Source: Companilactobacillus jidongensis
GTDB taxonomy: Bacteria; Bacillota; Bacilli; Lactobacillales; Lactobacillaceae
Direction of reading: 5' to 3'
Assembly: GCF_003946575.1 (NCBI RefSeq)
Contig: NZ_RHOP01000012.1
Span: forward strand, 16,042-80,041
Length of the DNA: 64,000 nt
Of the stretch, positions 1-8,448 are shown in pieces (the stretch's first letter is position 1; each line of letters opens with the position of its first letter). The translations under genes and the position numbers were made by a program. The notes under the pieces are model-generated. The model saw only the letters and a program-made list of their open reading frames with translations. It was not told where the DNA came from and ran no database searches.

Positions 1-127
1 TCTGTCAGAACTACCTAACTTTTCTAAATAGGCCCCCGCCTATTCGTTCTAAGGAGACAGCTCGCATAGTGGTCATGAGATAAAAAGAAACCCCGAAAAT
101 TAAAACTTTTACAGAGGAGGTGAGAAT
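1..127. other. Leader upstream of terminase genes
   Basis: No gene is seen here. A short hairpin (AATAGGC, loop CCCC, GCCTATT; 27-44) has no T-tract, so it is not an obvious terminator. The segment ends with a strong ribosome site (AGAGGAGGTGAG) serving the first terminase gene. In cos-type phages the packaging site often lies just upstream of the small terminase, so this stretch is where one would look, but nothing proves it. Confidence 0.3.
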
Positions 128-610
128 ATGAACGTCCGAAATGCAGGAAGAAAACGCAATTTGAAGTTAGTTGACCCTAATCATCCAGAGCAAAACCAAC
201 GAAAAGAAAAATTAAAGGCAGCACGAAAAGACATCAAAGAAATATCCAACCGACCACCTCGTTATATGATGGATGATGCCAAAGCTTTGTGGAAAAAGTT
301 GGTACCACAATTGAACAAGGTTGGATTAGTTACGACATTGGACCAAACTAATCTTGAATTATTTTGTACACAATATGCTGAATACAAAGAAGCCAATGAG
401 CAGTTGAAAGAGTATGGAAGTGTATATGAAGATTCAAATGGTAATCTCAAAAAGAATCCGGCTGTTAATATTATTGATATTTGTTCTAAGAATATGCGTA
501 CATTGGGTATCACGCTGGGAATTGATTTCAATTCTCATTCTCAACTATTGGATAATGAAGATGACTCTGACTTTGACTTAGAGAAAGCTATGAAGGAGTT
601 TGGTGGATAA
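128..610 (+). CDS. terS: Phage terminase small subunit, P27 family
   Basis: DNA-recognition subunit of the packaging motor (160 aa). It has a basic N-terminus followed by the pattern typical of the P27/Terminase_4 family: a PPRY-like segment, then an Ala-Leu-Trp-Lys-Lys-Leu helix and a 'LTxxD' helix pair (about residues 45-95). The start is fixed by GAGGAGGTGAGAAT directly upstream. The stop shares its last base with the large-subunit start, so the two are translationally coupled. In this family the subunit binds near the cos or pac site and feeds DNA to TerL. The length is normal for P27 proteins and the assignment is supported by its TerL partner. Confidence 0.88.
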   Translation: MNVRNAGRKRNLKLVDPNHPEQNQRKEKLKAARKDIKEISNRPPRYMMDDAKALWKKLVPQLNKVGLVTTLDQTNLELFCTQYAEYKEANEQLKEYGSVYEDSNGNLKKNPAVNIIDICSKNMRTLGITLGIDFNSHSQLLDNEDDSDFDLEKAMKEFGG

Positions 611-2478
611 TGGATCTGACAAAAATTAAGAATAGTGAACGTGAAAAAAAGTTACTCGAGGAATATTCCAAGGGTAACTTTTCTGTTATTCGTGATAAAT
701 ATAATGATGATGGTACTCAATACTGTTTTGATGTATTAGATAAAAAAATTGTGACAGGATATTTATTGAAGTTAGCATGTTACCGGCACATCAGCGATTT
801 AAGAAGAGTGGAAGAAAAAGTTGATAACTTTCCGTTTATATATGATGTAAAAAAGTGTGAACAAGTTTTAAACTTTGCTGCAATATGTCCCAATGTTGAT
901 ACAGGTAAGCCTGTGGATTTAATGGGCTGGCAGAAGTTCATATTATCGCAGATGTTTGGATGGCGTGGAATTAATGGTAATAAGAGATACAGTTCAGTGA
1001 TTGTTTCTGTTGCACGTGCACAAGGTAAAACTTATCTTTGTGCAATTATTGCCTGTTATTCTTATTTGATTGAATCTATGGGTAAAAATAATCAGGATCT
1101 GATGGTTACTAGTAATATTACTGAGCAAGCTAAAAAAATCTTTGGATACATTTCAACAATGATGAATCAACTTACAAAAGATAATCGTTTATTTGAAGAG
1201 TTTGCAAAAAAGACTGATATGGATGTTCAATATAATCGTGTTATTCAACGTAATACTAATAATAGATTACTTCAGTTGTCTGCTGAATCAGGTAAGTTTG
1301 ATAGTTATCATTTTCTGTTTGCTGTGTATGATGAAGCTGGTGAAACTAATCATAGTGTTGTTAATACCAAAATCACCTCAGGACAAATTAATACAGAGAA
1401 TTCTCAATTTGTTCAAATTTCAACTGCTTATCCTGATTCAACGGTTCCATTCAAGCAGGAGGAGGACGTTATTATCAGAGCTATGGAACAAGATGAAAAA
1501 CGTGCTGGTGATCATCAGCTTTGCCTAATTTGGTCACAAGATAAAGAAGATGAAATTGATAAACCTGAAACATGGGTCAAAAGTAATCCTTTACTAGATT
1601 TGCCAGATAAAAAAGAGCAACTGATTTCAGGATTACAACGTGAATTAGATGTTAAAAGGGTAAATGGAGAAGAGTTTAGTTTTGCTAATAAGAACTTGAA
1701 TATTTGGTTAGATCACAAGACTAATTCATATATTGATGGTGATGATTGGGATGCGACTACTGTTTCAGAATTTGATATTAGTAATAGAGATGTATATATA
1801 GGTTTTGATGCCAGTCTGACATCTGATAACACGGCGTTGTTCTTTATATTTCCATATGAAGATGGTGATCAAGCAATGTATCATCTTGTACAGCACTCAT
1901 TTGTTCCTTGGAAATTACTAGGCTCAATAGAAGCCAAAGAAAAGTCTGATGGTATTCAATATCGAAAGATGGCAGATTTGGGATATTGTACGATTACAAA
2001 TAATGAGCGTGGATTAATAAACTTGGATCAAGTTTATACGTGGTTGCTTACATATATAGATGAGAAGAATCTTAATCCAGTATTCTTTGGATATGATGCT
2101 TTGCGTACTAATAATTTCACCCAAACCCTTAATGATAAAACTGATTGGAATATCATGCCTGTTAAGCAGACATCATATGTTTTGACTGAATCAATTAAAT
2201 TTGTTCAAAATGGTTTTTATCACAGACAGGTTACTCATTTAGATGACGAAATTATGAAAAAAGCTTTGATGAATGCTGAAGTTTCGGATAACAAGGCAGG
2301 TATGGAAGTTGGTAAAAGTAGACAGTCATTAAAAATTGATGTTGTTGATGCACTGATTGATGCAATGTATCAAGCTATGTATCATTTCAACGATATGAGA
2401 GATAGAAAAGATCCATTATCTAGTTATTCTGATGATGATATTCTCAATTATTTAAATTCAGATGATTTTAGTTTTTAG
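610..2478 (+). CDS. terL: Phage terminase large subunit (ATPase/nuclease)
   Basis: Packaging motor and headful/cos nuclease, 622 aa, Terminase_1-type that normally pairs with P27 small subunits. A Walker A-like loop ARAQGKT lies at about 135-141 and a Walker B YDEAGE at about 240-245. The nuclease half begins near 397 with GFDAS (metal-binding Asp about 400) and ends with the conserved acidic motif DVVDALIDAMY near the C-terminus. All key ATPase and nuclease signatures are present and the length is normal, so the gene looks functional. It overlaps terS by one base. Confidence 0.93.
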   Translation: MDLTKIKNSEREKKLLEEYSKGNFSVIRDKYNDDGTQYCFDVLDKKIVTGYLLKLACYRHISDLRRVEEKVDNFPFIYDVKKCEQVLNFAAICPNVDTGKPVDLMGWQKFILSQMFGWRGINGNKRYSSVIVSVARAQGKTYLCAIIACYSYLIESMGKNNQDLMVTSNITEQAKKIFGYISTMMNQLTKDNRLFEEFAKKTDMDVQYNRVIQRNTNNRLLQLSAESGKFDSYHFLFAVYDEAGETNHSVVNTKITSGQINTENSQFVQISTAYPDSTVPFKQEEDVIIRAMEQDEKRAGDHQLCLIWSQDKEDEIDKPETWVKSNPLLDLPDKKEQLISGLQRELDVKRVNGEEFSFANKNLNIWLDHKTNSYIDGDDWDATTVSEFDISNRDVYIGFDASLTSDNTALFFIFPYEDGDQAMYHLVQHSFVPWKLLGSIEAKEKSDGIQYRKMADLGYCTITNNERGLINLDQVYTWLLTYIDEKNLNPVFFGYDALRTNNFTQTLNDKTDWNIMPVKQTSYVLTESIKFVQNGFYHRQVTHLDDEIMKKALMNAEVSDNKAGMEVGKSRQSLKIDVVDALIDAMYQAMYHFNDMRDRKDPLSSYSDDDILNYLNSDDFSF

Positions 2479-2486
2479 GAGGTAAC

Positions 2487-2678
2487 ATGATTAAAAATAC
2501 AGTTGAATATTTCACCAAGTTAAAGCACTTGTTACTAATTAATTTAGATACAGTGCTTTTTTTAATTGCTCTGATTCTATTAGATGTGAACAGTTATCAT
2601 TTTGGATCATTAGTTGGTAATTATGTCGTTGTAGCAACGCTGCTATTAGTTGTATTTGTTATGAATAAACCTAAATAA
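2487..2678 (+). CDS. Small two-helix membrane protein, unknown function
   Basis: 63 aa; it begins after GGAGGTAAC. Two hydrophobic stretches (about residues 17-31 and 39-57) predict a small hairpin membrane protein. It sits between terL and portal, where many Lactobacillus phages carry a tiny hydrophobic ORF. I do not recognise a family and assign no function. Confidence 0.6.
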   Translation: MIKNTVEYFTKLKHLLLINLDTVLFLIALILLDVNSYHFGSLVGNYVVVATLLLVVFVMNKPK

Positions 2679-2707
2679 ATTTAGCTTTTTAGAAAAGAGG
2701 TGAGTAT

Positions 2708-3904
2708 ATGATTTTTAGATCTTTACGACCGTCAAAAGAACCTTATCAAATGTTGAATGATGATTTTGGAATTGGTTATTCAATTAGTAATAATAAAATA
2801 GTCTTTGATTCTGATTATGTATCTGCAAGAGCAGCATTAAAGTATTCAGATATTTATGCAGTTGTTAATAAGCTTGCTGAAGACATGGCCAGCGTACATT
2901 TTGAAGTTAATAATACTTTTACGAATAAGGTTCTTACTAATCCTAGTTCGACATCTAATCAATTTTCGTTTTGGCGATCAATGTATGTTCAAATGCTTTT
3001 ATCTGGTAATGCCTATGCACTGATATGGGGTGACAAGTCAGGTAGAAGTGATCACTTAGAGTATTTGAAACCTTCACAAGTTCAAATATTTAGGTCTGGT
3101 GATGGTAATCAAATAAGCTATGATGTTACTTTTCCGGAGACTGAAGAGGCAGATATTAAGAACGTCCCCAGTGCTCAAATGATTCACTTAAAGACAATGA
3201 GTATTGATGGTGGGTTGATAGGCGTATCACCATTACGTGCCTTAACCAAAGAATTGCAGCTTCAAGATGCAAATAAAGGATTAGCGCTCGGAGCAATGAA
3301 AAATGGTCTCAACATTACTGGATTATTGAAGATACAAAAAGGTGGACTTCTTGATGGCCATACCAAAGAAGGTACTAGAAAGGCTTTTGAGAAACAAGCT
3401 GAAAATGGACATGTTGTTGTTCTTGATGCCTTGGAAGAATACCAACCACTTGAAGTTAATAAAGATATTTCAAGATTGTTATCATCAACTGATTGGACCA
3501 GTAATCAAATTGCCAAAGTTTATGGAGTTCCGCAAGATTATCTTGGAAGTGAAAGTGAGCACAGCAATATTGAGATGATTTCAATCCAGTATGCTCAAAC
3601 GATTGGTAGATATATACGTGGAGTTGTATCTGAACTGCAGAAAAAGCTCAATGGAAATATCACTTATGATATCAATGCAATAAGTGATATTGATGGCCAA
3701 CATGTTGAAAATCGTGTTCGTGGATTAGTTAAGGATAGGGTCATTTCAGCAGAGTTAGCTCAAAATATTTTATTGAGAAGTAATTCTGATTTATTAACAG
3801 TTGATGATATTAAAAAAACTAAGAATCCGCTACCGCCTATTTCAGTACAAAAAATGAAAGGAGGTGATAAGAATGAGCAAGGTACAGGAACTGAGAGCGA
3901 TTGA
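2708..3904 (+). CDS. Phage portal protein, HK97 family
   Basis: 398 aa; forms the dodecameric ring through which DNA enters the capsid and to which the tail attaches. Visible HK97-portal features include the N-terminal 'YSDIYAVVNKLAEDMASV' helix, the 'LLSGNAYAL' segment (about residue 100) and the 'YGVPQDYLG' motif (about 277-285) followed by a helix with NIEMISIQYAQT. The start ATG follows AAAAGAGGTGAGTAT. The C-terminal tail is Lys/Glu-rich and overlaps the protease gene by 32 bases. Confidence 0.92.
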   Translation: MIFRSLRPSKEPYQMLNDDFGIGYSISNNKIVFDSDYVSARAALKYSDIYAVVNKLAEDMASVHFEVNNTFTNKVLTNPSSTSNQFSFWRSMYVQMLLSGNAYALIWGDKSGRSDHLEYLKPSQVQIFRSGDGNQISYDVTFPETEEADIKNVPSAQMIHLKTMSIDGGLIGVSPLRALTKELQLQDANKGLALGAMKNGLNITGLLKIQKGGLLDGHTKEGTRKAFEKQAENGHVVVLDALEEYQPLEVNKDISRLLSSTDWTSNQIAKVYGVPQDYLGSESEHSNIEMISIQYAQTIGRYIRGVVSELQKKLNGNITYDINAISDIDGQHVENRVRGLVKDRVISAELAQNILLRSNSDLLTVDDIKKTKNPLPPISVQKMKGGDKNEQGTGTESD

Positions 3905-4472
3905 AAATGGCGAATTAAAAATCGAAAAGCGTTCAGATGAGAATTCTGCTGATAAATTATCAGGATATGCAATTGTCTTTGATCAACCTAGTGAAGACTT
4001 GGGTGGGTTCATAGAATATGTTGATAGAAGTGCTCTAGATGGGGTCGATTTAAGTGATGTAAAGCTACTATACAATCATAAATTCGACAATATTCTAGCG
4101 AGGGTCGATAGTAATACTTTATTGCTAACGATTGATGAGCATGGATTATTCTTTAGTGCAGATATCCCTAACACCACTATTGGCAATGATGTTGCTGAGA
4201 ATGTTAGAAATGGCAATTTGAAGGGATGTAGTTTTGGCTTCACAATTTCCGGAGATGCCTGGGAGAACATGGATAACGATGTTGCAATCAGACACATTAC
4301 TAAGGTTGAAAGTCTTTATGAATTGTCGATTACGCCTATGCCTGCATATAAGGAAACATCAGTATCTCAACGATCACTAGATGAATTTAATAAAGAAAAA
4401 TACGAAAATAAAAACTCTAGTTCAATTGATGAACTGGAGCTTTTTAGACTGGAGAATGATTTGTATGACTAA
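3873..4472 (+). CDS. Prohead (capsid maturation) protease, HK97/U35-like
   Basis: 199 aa; predicted serine protease that cleaves the capsid scaffold domain during head maturation. It has the family's N-terminal pattern GYAIVFDQPS (about 29-38), then VKLLYNHKFDNILARV with the likely catalytic His (about 68) and a GCSFGF segment (about 112-117) with the likely catalytic Ser. The ATG at 3873 is chosen over an upstream GTG because AAAGGAGGTGATAAGA sits directly before it. The gene overlaps the portal C-terminus and is followed by the capsid gene, the standard order. Confidence 0.9.
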   Translation: MSKVQELRAIENGELKIEKRSDENSADKLSGYAIVFDQPSEDLGGFIEYVDRSALDGVDLSDVKLLYNHKFDNILARVDSNTLLLTIDEHGLFFSADIPNTTIGNDVAENVRNGNLKGCSFGFTISGDAWENMDNDVAIRHITKVESLYELSITPMPAYKETSVSQRSLDEFNKEKYENKNSSSIDELELFRLENDLYD

Positions 4473-5679
4473 AGAGGAATTATTAGCAAGAATTGATGAA
4501 GCGAAAACCTTTATTCGCAGTAACGAACCACAGGATAAAAAGGACGAAAAATTAAAGGAGATCCGAGCACTTGTTAAGGAATTTAAGATGTCTAAGGATC
4601 TTGATGACTTTTCCGGAGATCTAGAAGACGAGGAACGTGATGATGAGAAGAAGTTTCCTCAAAAACGTTCAAAGATTCATCAAGACGATGATCCTGAAAA
4701 AGAAATGCGTTCAGCAATTAATACTTATCTACATAGCAAGGGTACAAAACAATCTGATAAATTGAACTTTACTGAGGATAGAGATCTGATTATTCCGAAC
4801 AAATTGACACGTGATGCTAATCCTGGGATTAGCAAAACTGATGTTAGTGAAACTGTTCCAGAACAAATTATTTATGTTCCTCAAGATGAAGTTAAAACAG
4901 TTGTAGATCTTGCAAAATTTGTTACACGTTCGGCTGTTAAAACTGGTTCTGGTAAATACCCAATGCGAAAGAGAGCATCTGCAAAACTTAATAAAGTTTC
5001 TGAATTAGAGGATAATCCAGAGCTAGCCAAGCCTAATTTCTTACCAATTAGTTGGAGTGTTGAAACAAGACGTGGTGCAGAAGCAATTTCACAAGAATCT
5101 ATTGATGATGCAGCAGTCGATTTAATTCCACTATTGAGTGAAGATGCAAATGAACAAAAGGTTAATACTACTAACTTTGATACTGCAACAGTATTAAAAA
5201 CATTTACAGGAATCACTGTTAAAACATTGGACGATATTAAGAAGGTTGATAATGTTGGATTAGATCAAGCTTATACACGTTCATTAGTTGTAACCGGGAG
5301 TTTTTATCAATGGTTAGATACTTTGAAAGATGGAAATGGAAGATATCTGTTACAAGATGATATTCAATCAGCTAGTGGTAAGTCATTGCTAGGGATGCCA
5401 GTATTCAAAATTGATGATGATTTATTTGGTGCTAAAGGTGAAGCACATGCCTGGATTGGTGATTTAAAACGTGCTGTATTCTATGCTGATCGTGCTCAAA
5501 TTGTTGCACGTTGGGTTGAAGATCGTATTTATGGTCAATATTTACAAGTTGGTACTAGATATGACATTGTTAAGGCTGATAATAATGCTGGTTTTTTCTT
5601 AACTCTAGACGCCAAAGCAACCTCAAATGATAGTTCGACAGTTAATCCAACTACTGAAACTACAACAGATGGTAAGTAG
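4465..5679 (+). CDS. Major capsid protein, HK97 fold
   Basis: 404 aa. The first roughly 105 residues are highly charged and coiled-coil-like, as expected for a scaffold (delta) domain removed by the upstream protease. The HK97-like body follows, with features such as PMRKRASAKLNKVSELEDNPE and 'SWSVETRRGAEAISQESIDDA'. The ATG at 4465 is chosen because it gives a sensible start after GGAGAATGATTTGT and only a small overlap with the protease gene. The last 17 residues form a Ser/Thr-rich tail containing VNPTTETTTDGK. Confidence 0.92.
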   Translation: MTKEELLARIDEAKTFIRSNEPQDKKDEKLKEIRALVKEFKMSKDLDDFSGDLEDEERDDEKKFPQKRSKIHQDDDPEKEMRSAINTYLHSKGTKQSDKLNFTEDRDLIIPNKLTRDANPGISKTDVSETVPEQIIYVPQDEVKTVVDLAKFVTRSAVKTGSGKYPMRKRASAKLNKVSELEDNPELAKPNFLPISWSVETRRGAEAISQESIDDAAVDLIPLLSEDANEQKVNTTNFDTATVLKTFTGITVKTLDDIKKVDNVGLDQAYTRSLVVTGSFYQWLDTLKDGNGRYLLQDDIQSASGKSLLGMPVFKIDDDLFGAKGEAHAWIGDLKRAVFYADRAQIVARWVEDRIYGQYLQVGTRYDIVKADNNAGFFLTLDAKATSNDSSTVNPTTETTTDGK

Positions 5680-5681
5680 AA

Positions 5682-6020
5682 ATGACTGATGAATTATTGA
5701 GTAGCCTTAAGCTAAGTCTGCGAGTTGATGGTAGTGATGATGACGAGGTTTTAAATCGCAATTTGATTGCTGCAGAATCATATGTAAAAGGTGCAATTGG
5801 TGAAACGGGAAGTTTAATGAAGGATTTCTATGAATTACCTGAAACTCAAACGCTTTATGAAACAGCAGTTATTGCTATTGCTAGTTCGTATTACACATAT
5901 CGTTCCGCAAGTATGACAGGACGTGTTAATAATGTTGATTTGGCTAGTAACTCAATAATTGCCCAATTGCGTGGAAAATATAATCGAATATATCAGGAGC
6001 GTATTGAAAATGGTTCGTAA
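5682..6020 (+). CDS. Head-tail connector, gp6-like
   Basis: 112 aa helical protein. The N-terminal 'LSLRVDGSDDDEVLNRNLIAAESYVKGAIG' pattern, followed by a Tyr/Ser-rich helix near 'ASSYYTYRSA', is typical of HK97 gp6/phage_QLRG connectors that attach below the portal. The position immediately after the capsid gene supports this. The start ATG lies two bases after the capsid stop. Confidence 0.83.
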   Translation: MTDELLSSLKLSLRVDGSDDDEVLNRNLIAAESYVKGAIGETGSLMKDFYELPETQTLYETAVIAIASSYYTYRSASMTGRVNNVDLASNSIIAQLRGKYNRIYQERIENGS

Positions 6021-6363
6021 TATCAACCCTAGCAGATTGAATACAAGATTACATTTAGGCGTTGCGGCTCCAGTCAGAACTACTCAAGGAACTATGCAGC
6101 CAGATTTCAAAGAAACTGAAACTGTTTGGTGTGGAGTTTATACAATGACAGTAAATCAGCAAATATCAACTTTAGGTGCGTCAGATAATTTTGATTTAAT
6201 TCTGATTATTAGACATCGTGAAAGTGGTCTAAATGGTGCTAAATACGCGCGTTTTAAGGACTCGTTGTATGAGATAACGGGTACTTCTCCAGAGTGGAGC
6301 AATACAGCACACTCGTTTGATTTGGTTACCATTAAGAAGGTGGACAGAATTGGAATTTATTGA
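6010..6363 (+). CDS. Head closure / head-tail joining protein
   Basis: 117 aa, resembling the phage head-tail joining family. A basic N-terminus (NINPSRLNTRL) precedes a 'WCGVYTMTVNQQ' strand and the pattern 'FDLILIIRHRES..AKYARFKDSLYEITG'. The ATG at 6010 follows CAGGAGCG, while an upstream in-frame ATG lacks a ribosome site. It overlaps the gp6-like gene by 11 bases. Its role is to seal the connector and receive the tail. Confidence 0.82.
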   Translation: MVRNINPSRLNTRLHLGVAAPVRTTQGTMQPDFKETETVWCGVYTMTVNQQISTLGASDNFDLILIIRHRESGLNGAKYARFKDSLYEITGTSPEWSNTAHSFDLVTIKKVDRIGIY

Positions 6364-6784
6364 GGGAATGGAGAAGTTGGATCAAGCATTATCTGATCTT
6401 TCTTTGACACCTAATCAAAAAAAGCAAATGACTAAAGCAGGTGCATTAGTTTATAAAGAGTCATTAAGAAACAACATGAATAACAGTTTGCATAAAGGAA
6501 AATATTCAAGAGAGACCAAGGTCAAACTCGAAGATGATATAGGAATCAGTTATAAGGCTGAAGATGGAGCTACTTATGTTGGATTCAAATCAACTACAGG
6601 CCATAGTGGCTATATTGCCAGAATTTTGAATGATGGATATGCAGCCCATGGTGGTAAAGGAGCAAAAGCTCACAAAACAAGAATTATTAGTGGACTTCAT
6701 TTTCAGGAAAAATCCTTAGTTGAGTCCAAAAGTATGATTTTAGCCGCTGAAGCTAAAAAATATAGAGAACTAACGGGTGACTAA
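6350..6784 (+). CDS. HK97 gp10-like tail-head completion protein
   Basis: About 145 aa, basic. Features of the HK97-gp10 family are the N-terminal 'AGALVYKESLRNNM' helix, the 'VGFKSTTGHSGYIARILNDGY' segment and a C-terminal helix. The start is uncertain: TTG at 6350 has AAGGTGG six bases upstream and is preferred, while ATG at 6368 has a poorly spaced site. It overlaps the preceding gene slightly. Confidence 0.78.
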   Translation: MEFIEGMEKLDQALSDLSLTPNQKKQMTKAGALVYKESLRNNMNNSLHKGKYSRETKVKLEDDIGISYKAEDGATYVGFKSTTGHSGYIARILNDGYAAHGGKGAKAHKTRIISGLHFQEKSLVESKSMILAAEAKKYRELTGD

Positions 6785-6785
6785 T

Positions 6786-7154
6786 ATGGTTGCAGATAAG
6801 ATTTTAAATATTTTGTTGAGTAAGTCGGAAGAATTGAAAATTAATTCTTCCAATTTTTTTGCACAAAATATTCCACAGGATTTGATAAGCACTGATAAAA
6901 CAATGATTTTGATTACTGAAATTCATAGCATATTTACAAACAGAGCTAGTGACGTGAGTACAGCTAAGGATAATATGATAGAAATTCAAATCTTTTATCG
7001 AGGCGATACAGAACCTGACAGAACTGAATCGATTATCAATCATGAATTAGAAAAGTATCATTTCTATCAAATTAACTCATACCCGGATGTCGATTCTGAC
7101 ACCGGGTATTTAACTAGAACAATGAAATATGAAAATACGGAGGTAATTTACTAA
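6786..7154 (+). CDS. Tail terminator/completion protein, DUF806-like
   Basis: About 122 aa. The pattern 'NFFAQNIPQDLISTDKTMILITEIHS' followed by an 'IQIFYRGDTEPDRTE' stretch matches what I recall of DUF806, a family placed between gp10-like and major tail genes in Lactobacillus phages and thought to cap the tail tube. ATG 6786 is used; a GTG at 6777 overlapping the upstream stop is an alternative. The function is inferred mainly from gene order. Confidence 0.68.
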   Translation: MVADKILNILLSKSEELKINSSNFFAQNIPQDLISTDKTMILITEIHSIFTNRASDVSTAKDNMIEIQIFYRGDTEPDRTESIINHELEKYHFYQINSYPDVDSDTGYLTRTMKYENTEVIY

Positions 7155-7795
7155 TGGCATTATCAGGATTTCAATCAGCAAGAATCGGTATTTTTGATCC
7201 GAATACGGAGAATATTCAAAAAGATAATATATTCAATGTCGATCCTAAAGAGAAAGGTTCAGTTGTAAGTGCTACAATTTCAAACATTTCACCTACAATT
7301 ACGCCCATTTATGGATCAGACCAGGAGTGGAAAGCAGGTGGAAAAGGTGTTGGAGCAATTTCAGTAGCTTTTATTGCTAATGCTATTCCACTAGCGGTAA
7401 GACAAAAAATATTAGGAATGGAAACATTTGATGGTGGTATTGCTGGGATTGGTAAGAAAACACAGTCCCCATACTGTATTTTTGAAATGATTTCTCATGA
7501 TGCGGTGGATGAATCAATAACAGCACATTTAGCACTTGTTAAAGGAACGTTTCATTTAACATCAGTAGCTCCAAAAACAAATACAAATACAACTGTCTAT
7601 GATCAAGATCAATTGACATTCACAGCTACTACACGTGATTCAGATGGTTTTGCTTACTTTGAAGCACTGGAGGATGAAAAAGACTTCGATACCAATAAGT
7701 GGGAAACAATGATTTATGGTATGCCATTAACAACAATTGATGGTGGAAGTTCATCAGCTTCTAATGTTAATCCAACAGATTCAACTGATAAATAG
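7154..7795 (+). CDS. Major tail (tube) protein, phi13 type
   Basis: 213 aa. The opening 'GFQSARIGIFD', the 'ATISNISPTITPIYGSDQ' segment and the 'LTFTATTRDSDGFAYFEA' strand are typical of phi13-type major tail proteins, which polymerise into the tail tube. The start follows GGAGGTAATTTACTA and shares one base with the upstream stop. The last roughly 18 residues are Ser/Thr/Asn-rich and end SNVNPTDSTDK, resembling the capsid C-terminus. Confidence 0.9.
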   Translation: MALSGFQSARIGIFDPNTENIQKDNIFNVDPKEKGSVVSATISNISPTITPIYGSDQEWKAGGKGVGAISVAFIANAIPLAVRQKILGMETFDGGIAGIGKKTQSPYCIFEMISHDAVDESITAHLALVKGTFHLTSVAPKTNTNTTVYDQDQLTFTATTRDSDGFAYFEALEDEKDFDTNKWETMIYGMPLTTIDGGSSSASNVNPTDSTDK

Positions 7796-7807
7796 GAGGA
7801 ATAGTTA

Positions 7808-8221
7808 ATGTCGAAGGAATATTTCCAGATCAATGCATTTAATCGAAGATTCTCGATTAAAAAAAGTAATAAGAATATGAGATTATCTTACGAATATTAC
7901 ACAAAGATCAGTACCAAGAATAAAGCTTTGAAATCTAGCCTTGATCAGATTGATAAGTTAGAGAAACAAGACTTAGGCGAAAAGGAAGCCACACAAGCTA
8001 TTATGGATGGATTTTCTTCAGTTTCCCAATCATCGATGGATTTTCAGAATGTTCCATATAACTTTATTAAAGAAATTTTGAAGTTGAATTCAAAACAGGT
8101 TTCTATGCTTGATGACATGACTGGTGATGCAACCGCCGTGTTAGCTGGTCAACTTGCTCACGGTGTTACTTCAGACGAGGAAGATATTGACCCAAAAAAG
8201 CCACGAAAGAGGAGCAAGTAG
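7808..8221 (+). CDS. Tail assembly chaperone, gpG-like (0-frame product)
   Basis: 137 aa; helical protein that with its frameshifted partner coats the tape measure before tail tube assembly. It sits between the major tail protein and tape measure genes, the invariant place of the gpG/gpGT pair. Good ribosome site AGGAGGAATAGTTA. The slippery run CCCAAAAAAG lies 21 bases before its stop codon, allowing ribosomes to continue into the gpT region. Confidence 0.87.
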   Translation: MSKEYFQINAFNRRFSIKKSNKNMRLSYEYYTKISTKNKALKSSLDQIDKLEKQDLGEKEATQAIMDGFSSVSQSSMDFQNVPYNFIKEILKLNSKQVSMLDDMTGDATAVLAGQLAHGVTSDEEDIDPKKPRKRSK

Positions 8222-8448
8222 ATCCATATATCGTTTATAACGATTTCTTGAATTATGAAAAATCAATTATGCAGGAAACAGGTTGGGATTTGGAAACAAT
8301 AGAATCCCAGCCATTTTTTGTACTTTCAGAAATTCTTAATGATAAACGTGAGCTACATAACCCTAATAATGATGTTGGTCCATTGAGTTTGACTGATTTC
8401 ATTCAATCTGGAGGTATTTCATCAATCTATGAGAAAGGAGGTAAATAA
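7808..8448 (+). CDS. Tail assembly chaperone gpGT (-1 frameshift fusion)
   Basis: Predicted product of a -1 slip at A_AAA_AAG (8194-8200): 131 residues of gpG followed by 82 residues read from 8200. The new frame continues ATKEEQVDPYIVYNDFLNY and on through 'MQETGWDLETIESQPFFVL', the usual gpT helical signature, to the stop at 8446-8448. No good ribosome site serves the gpT part alone; an in-frame TTG at 8248 lacks one. So I read it as a fusion domain, not a separate gene. The total is about 213 aa. Confidence 0.83.
8191..8200 (+). promoter_or_regulatory. Programmed -1 ribosomal frameshift site
   Basis: The sequence CCCAAAAAAG contains the in-frame heptamer A_AAA_AAG (codons CCA AAA AAG) and overlaps a second one, C_CCA_AAA. 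Slipping back one base joins the gpG frame to the open gpT frame. This is the expected mechanism for tail chaperones in siphophages. Confidence 0.82.

Noticed and set aside
27..44. Hairpin upstream of terS as a cos site or terminator
   Set aside because: No T-run and no way to show cohesive-end cutting; kept only as a note.
8248..8448. Separate 66-aa gene between tail chaperone and tape measure
   Set aside because: Its TTG start lacks a ribosome site and the frame is open back to the slippery site; it is the gpT part of a frameshift product.
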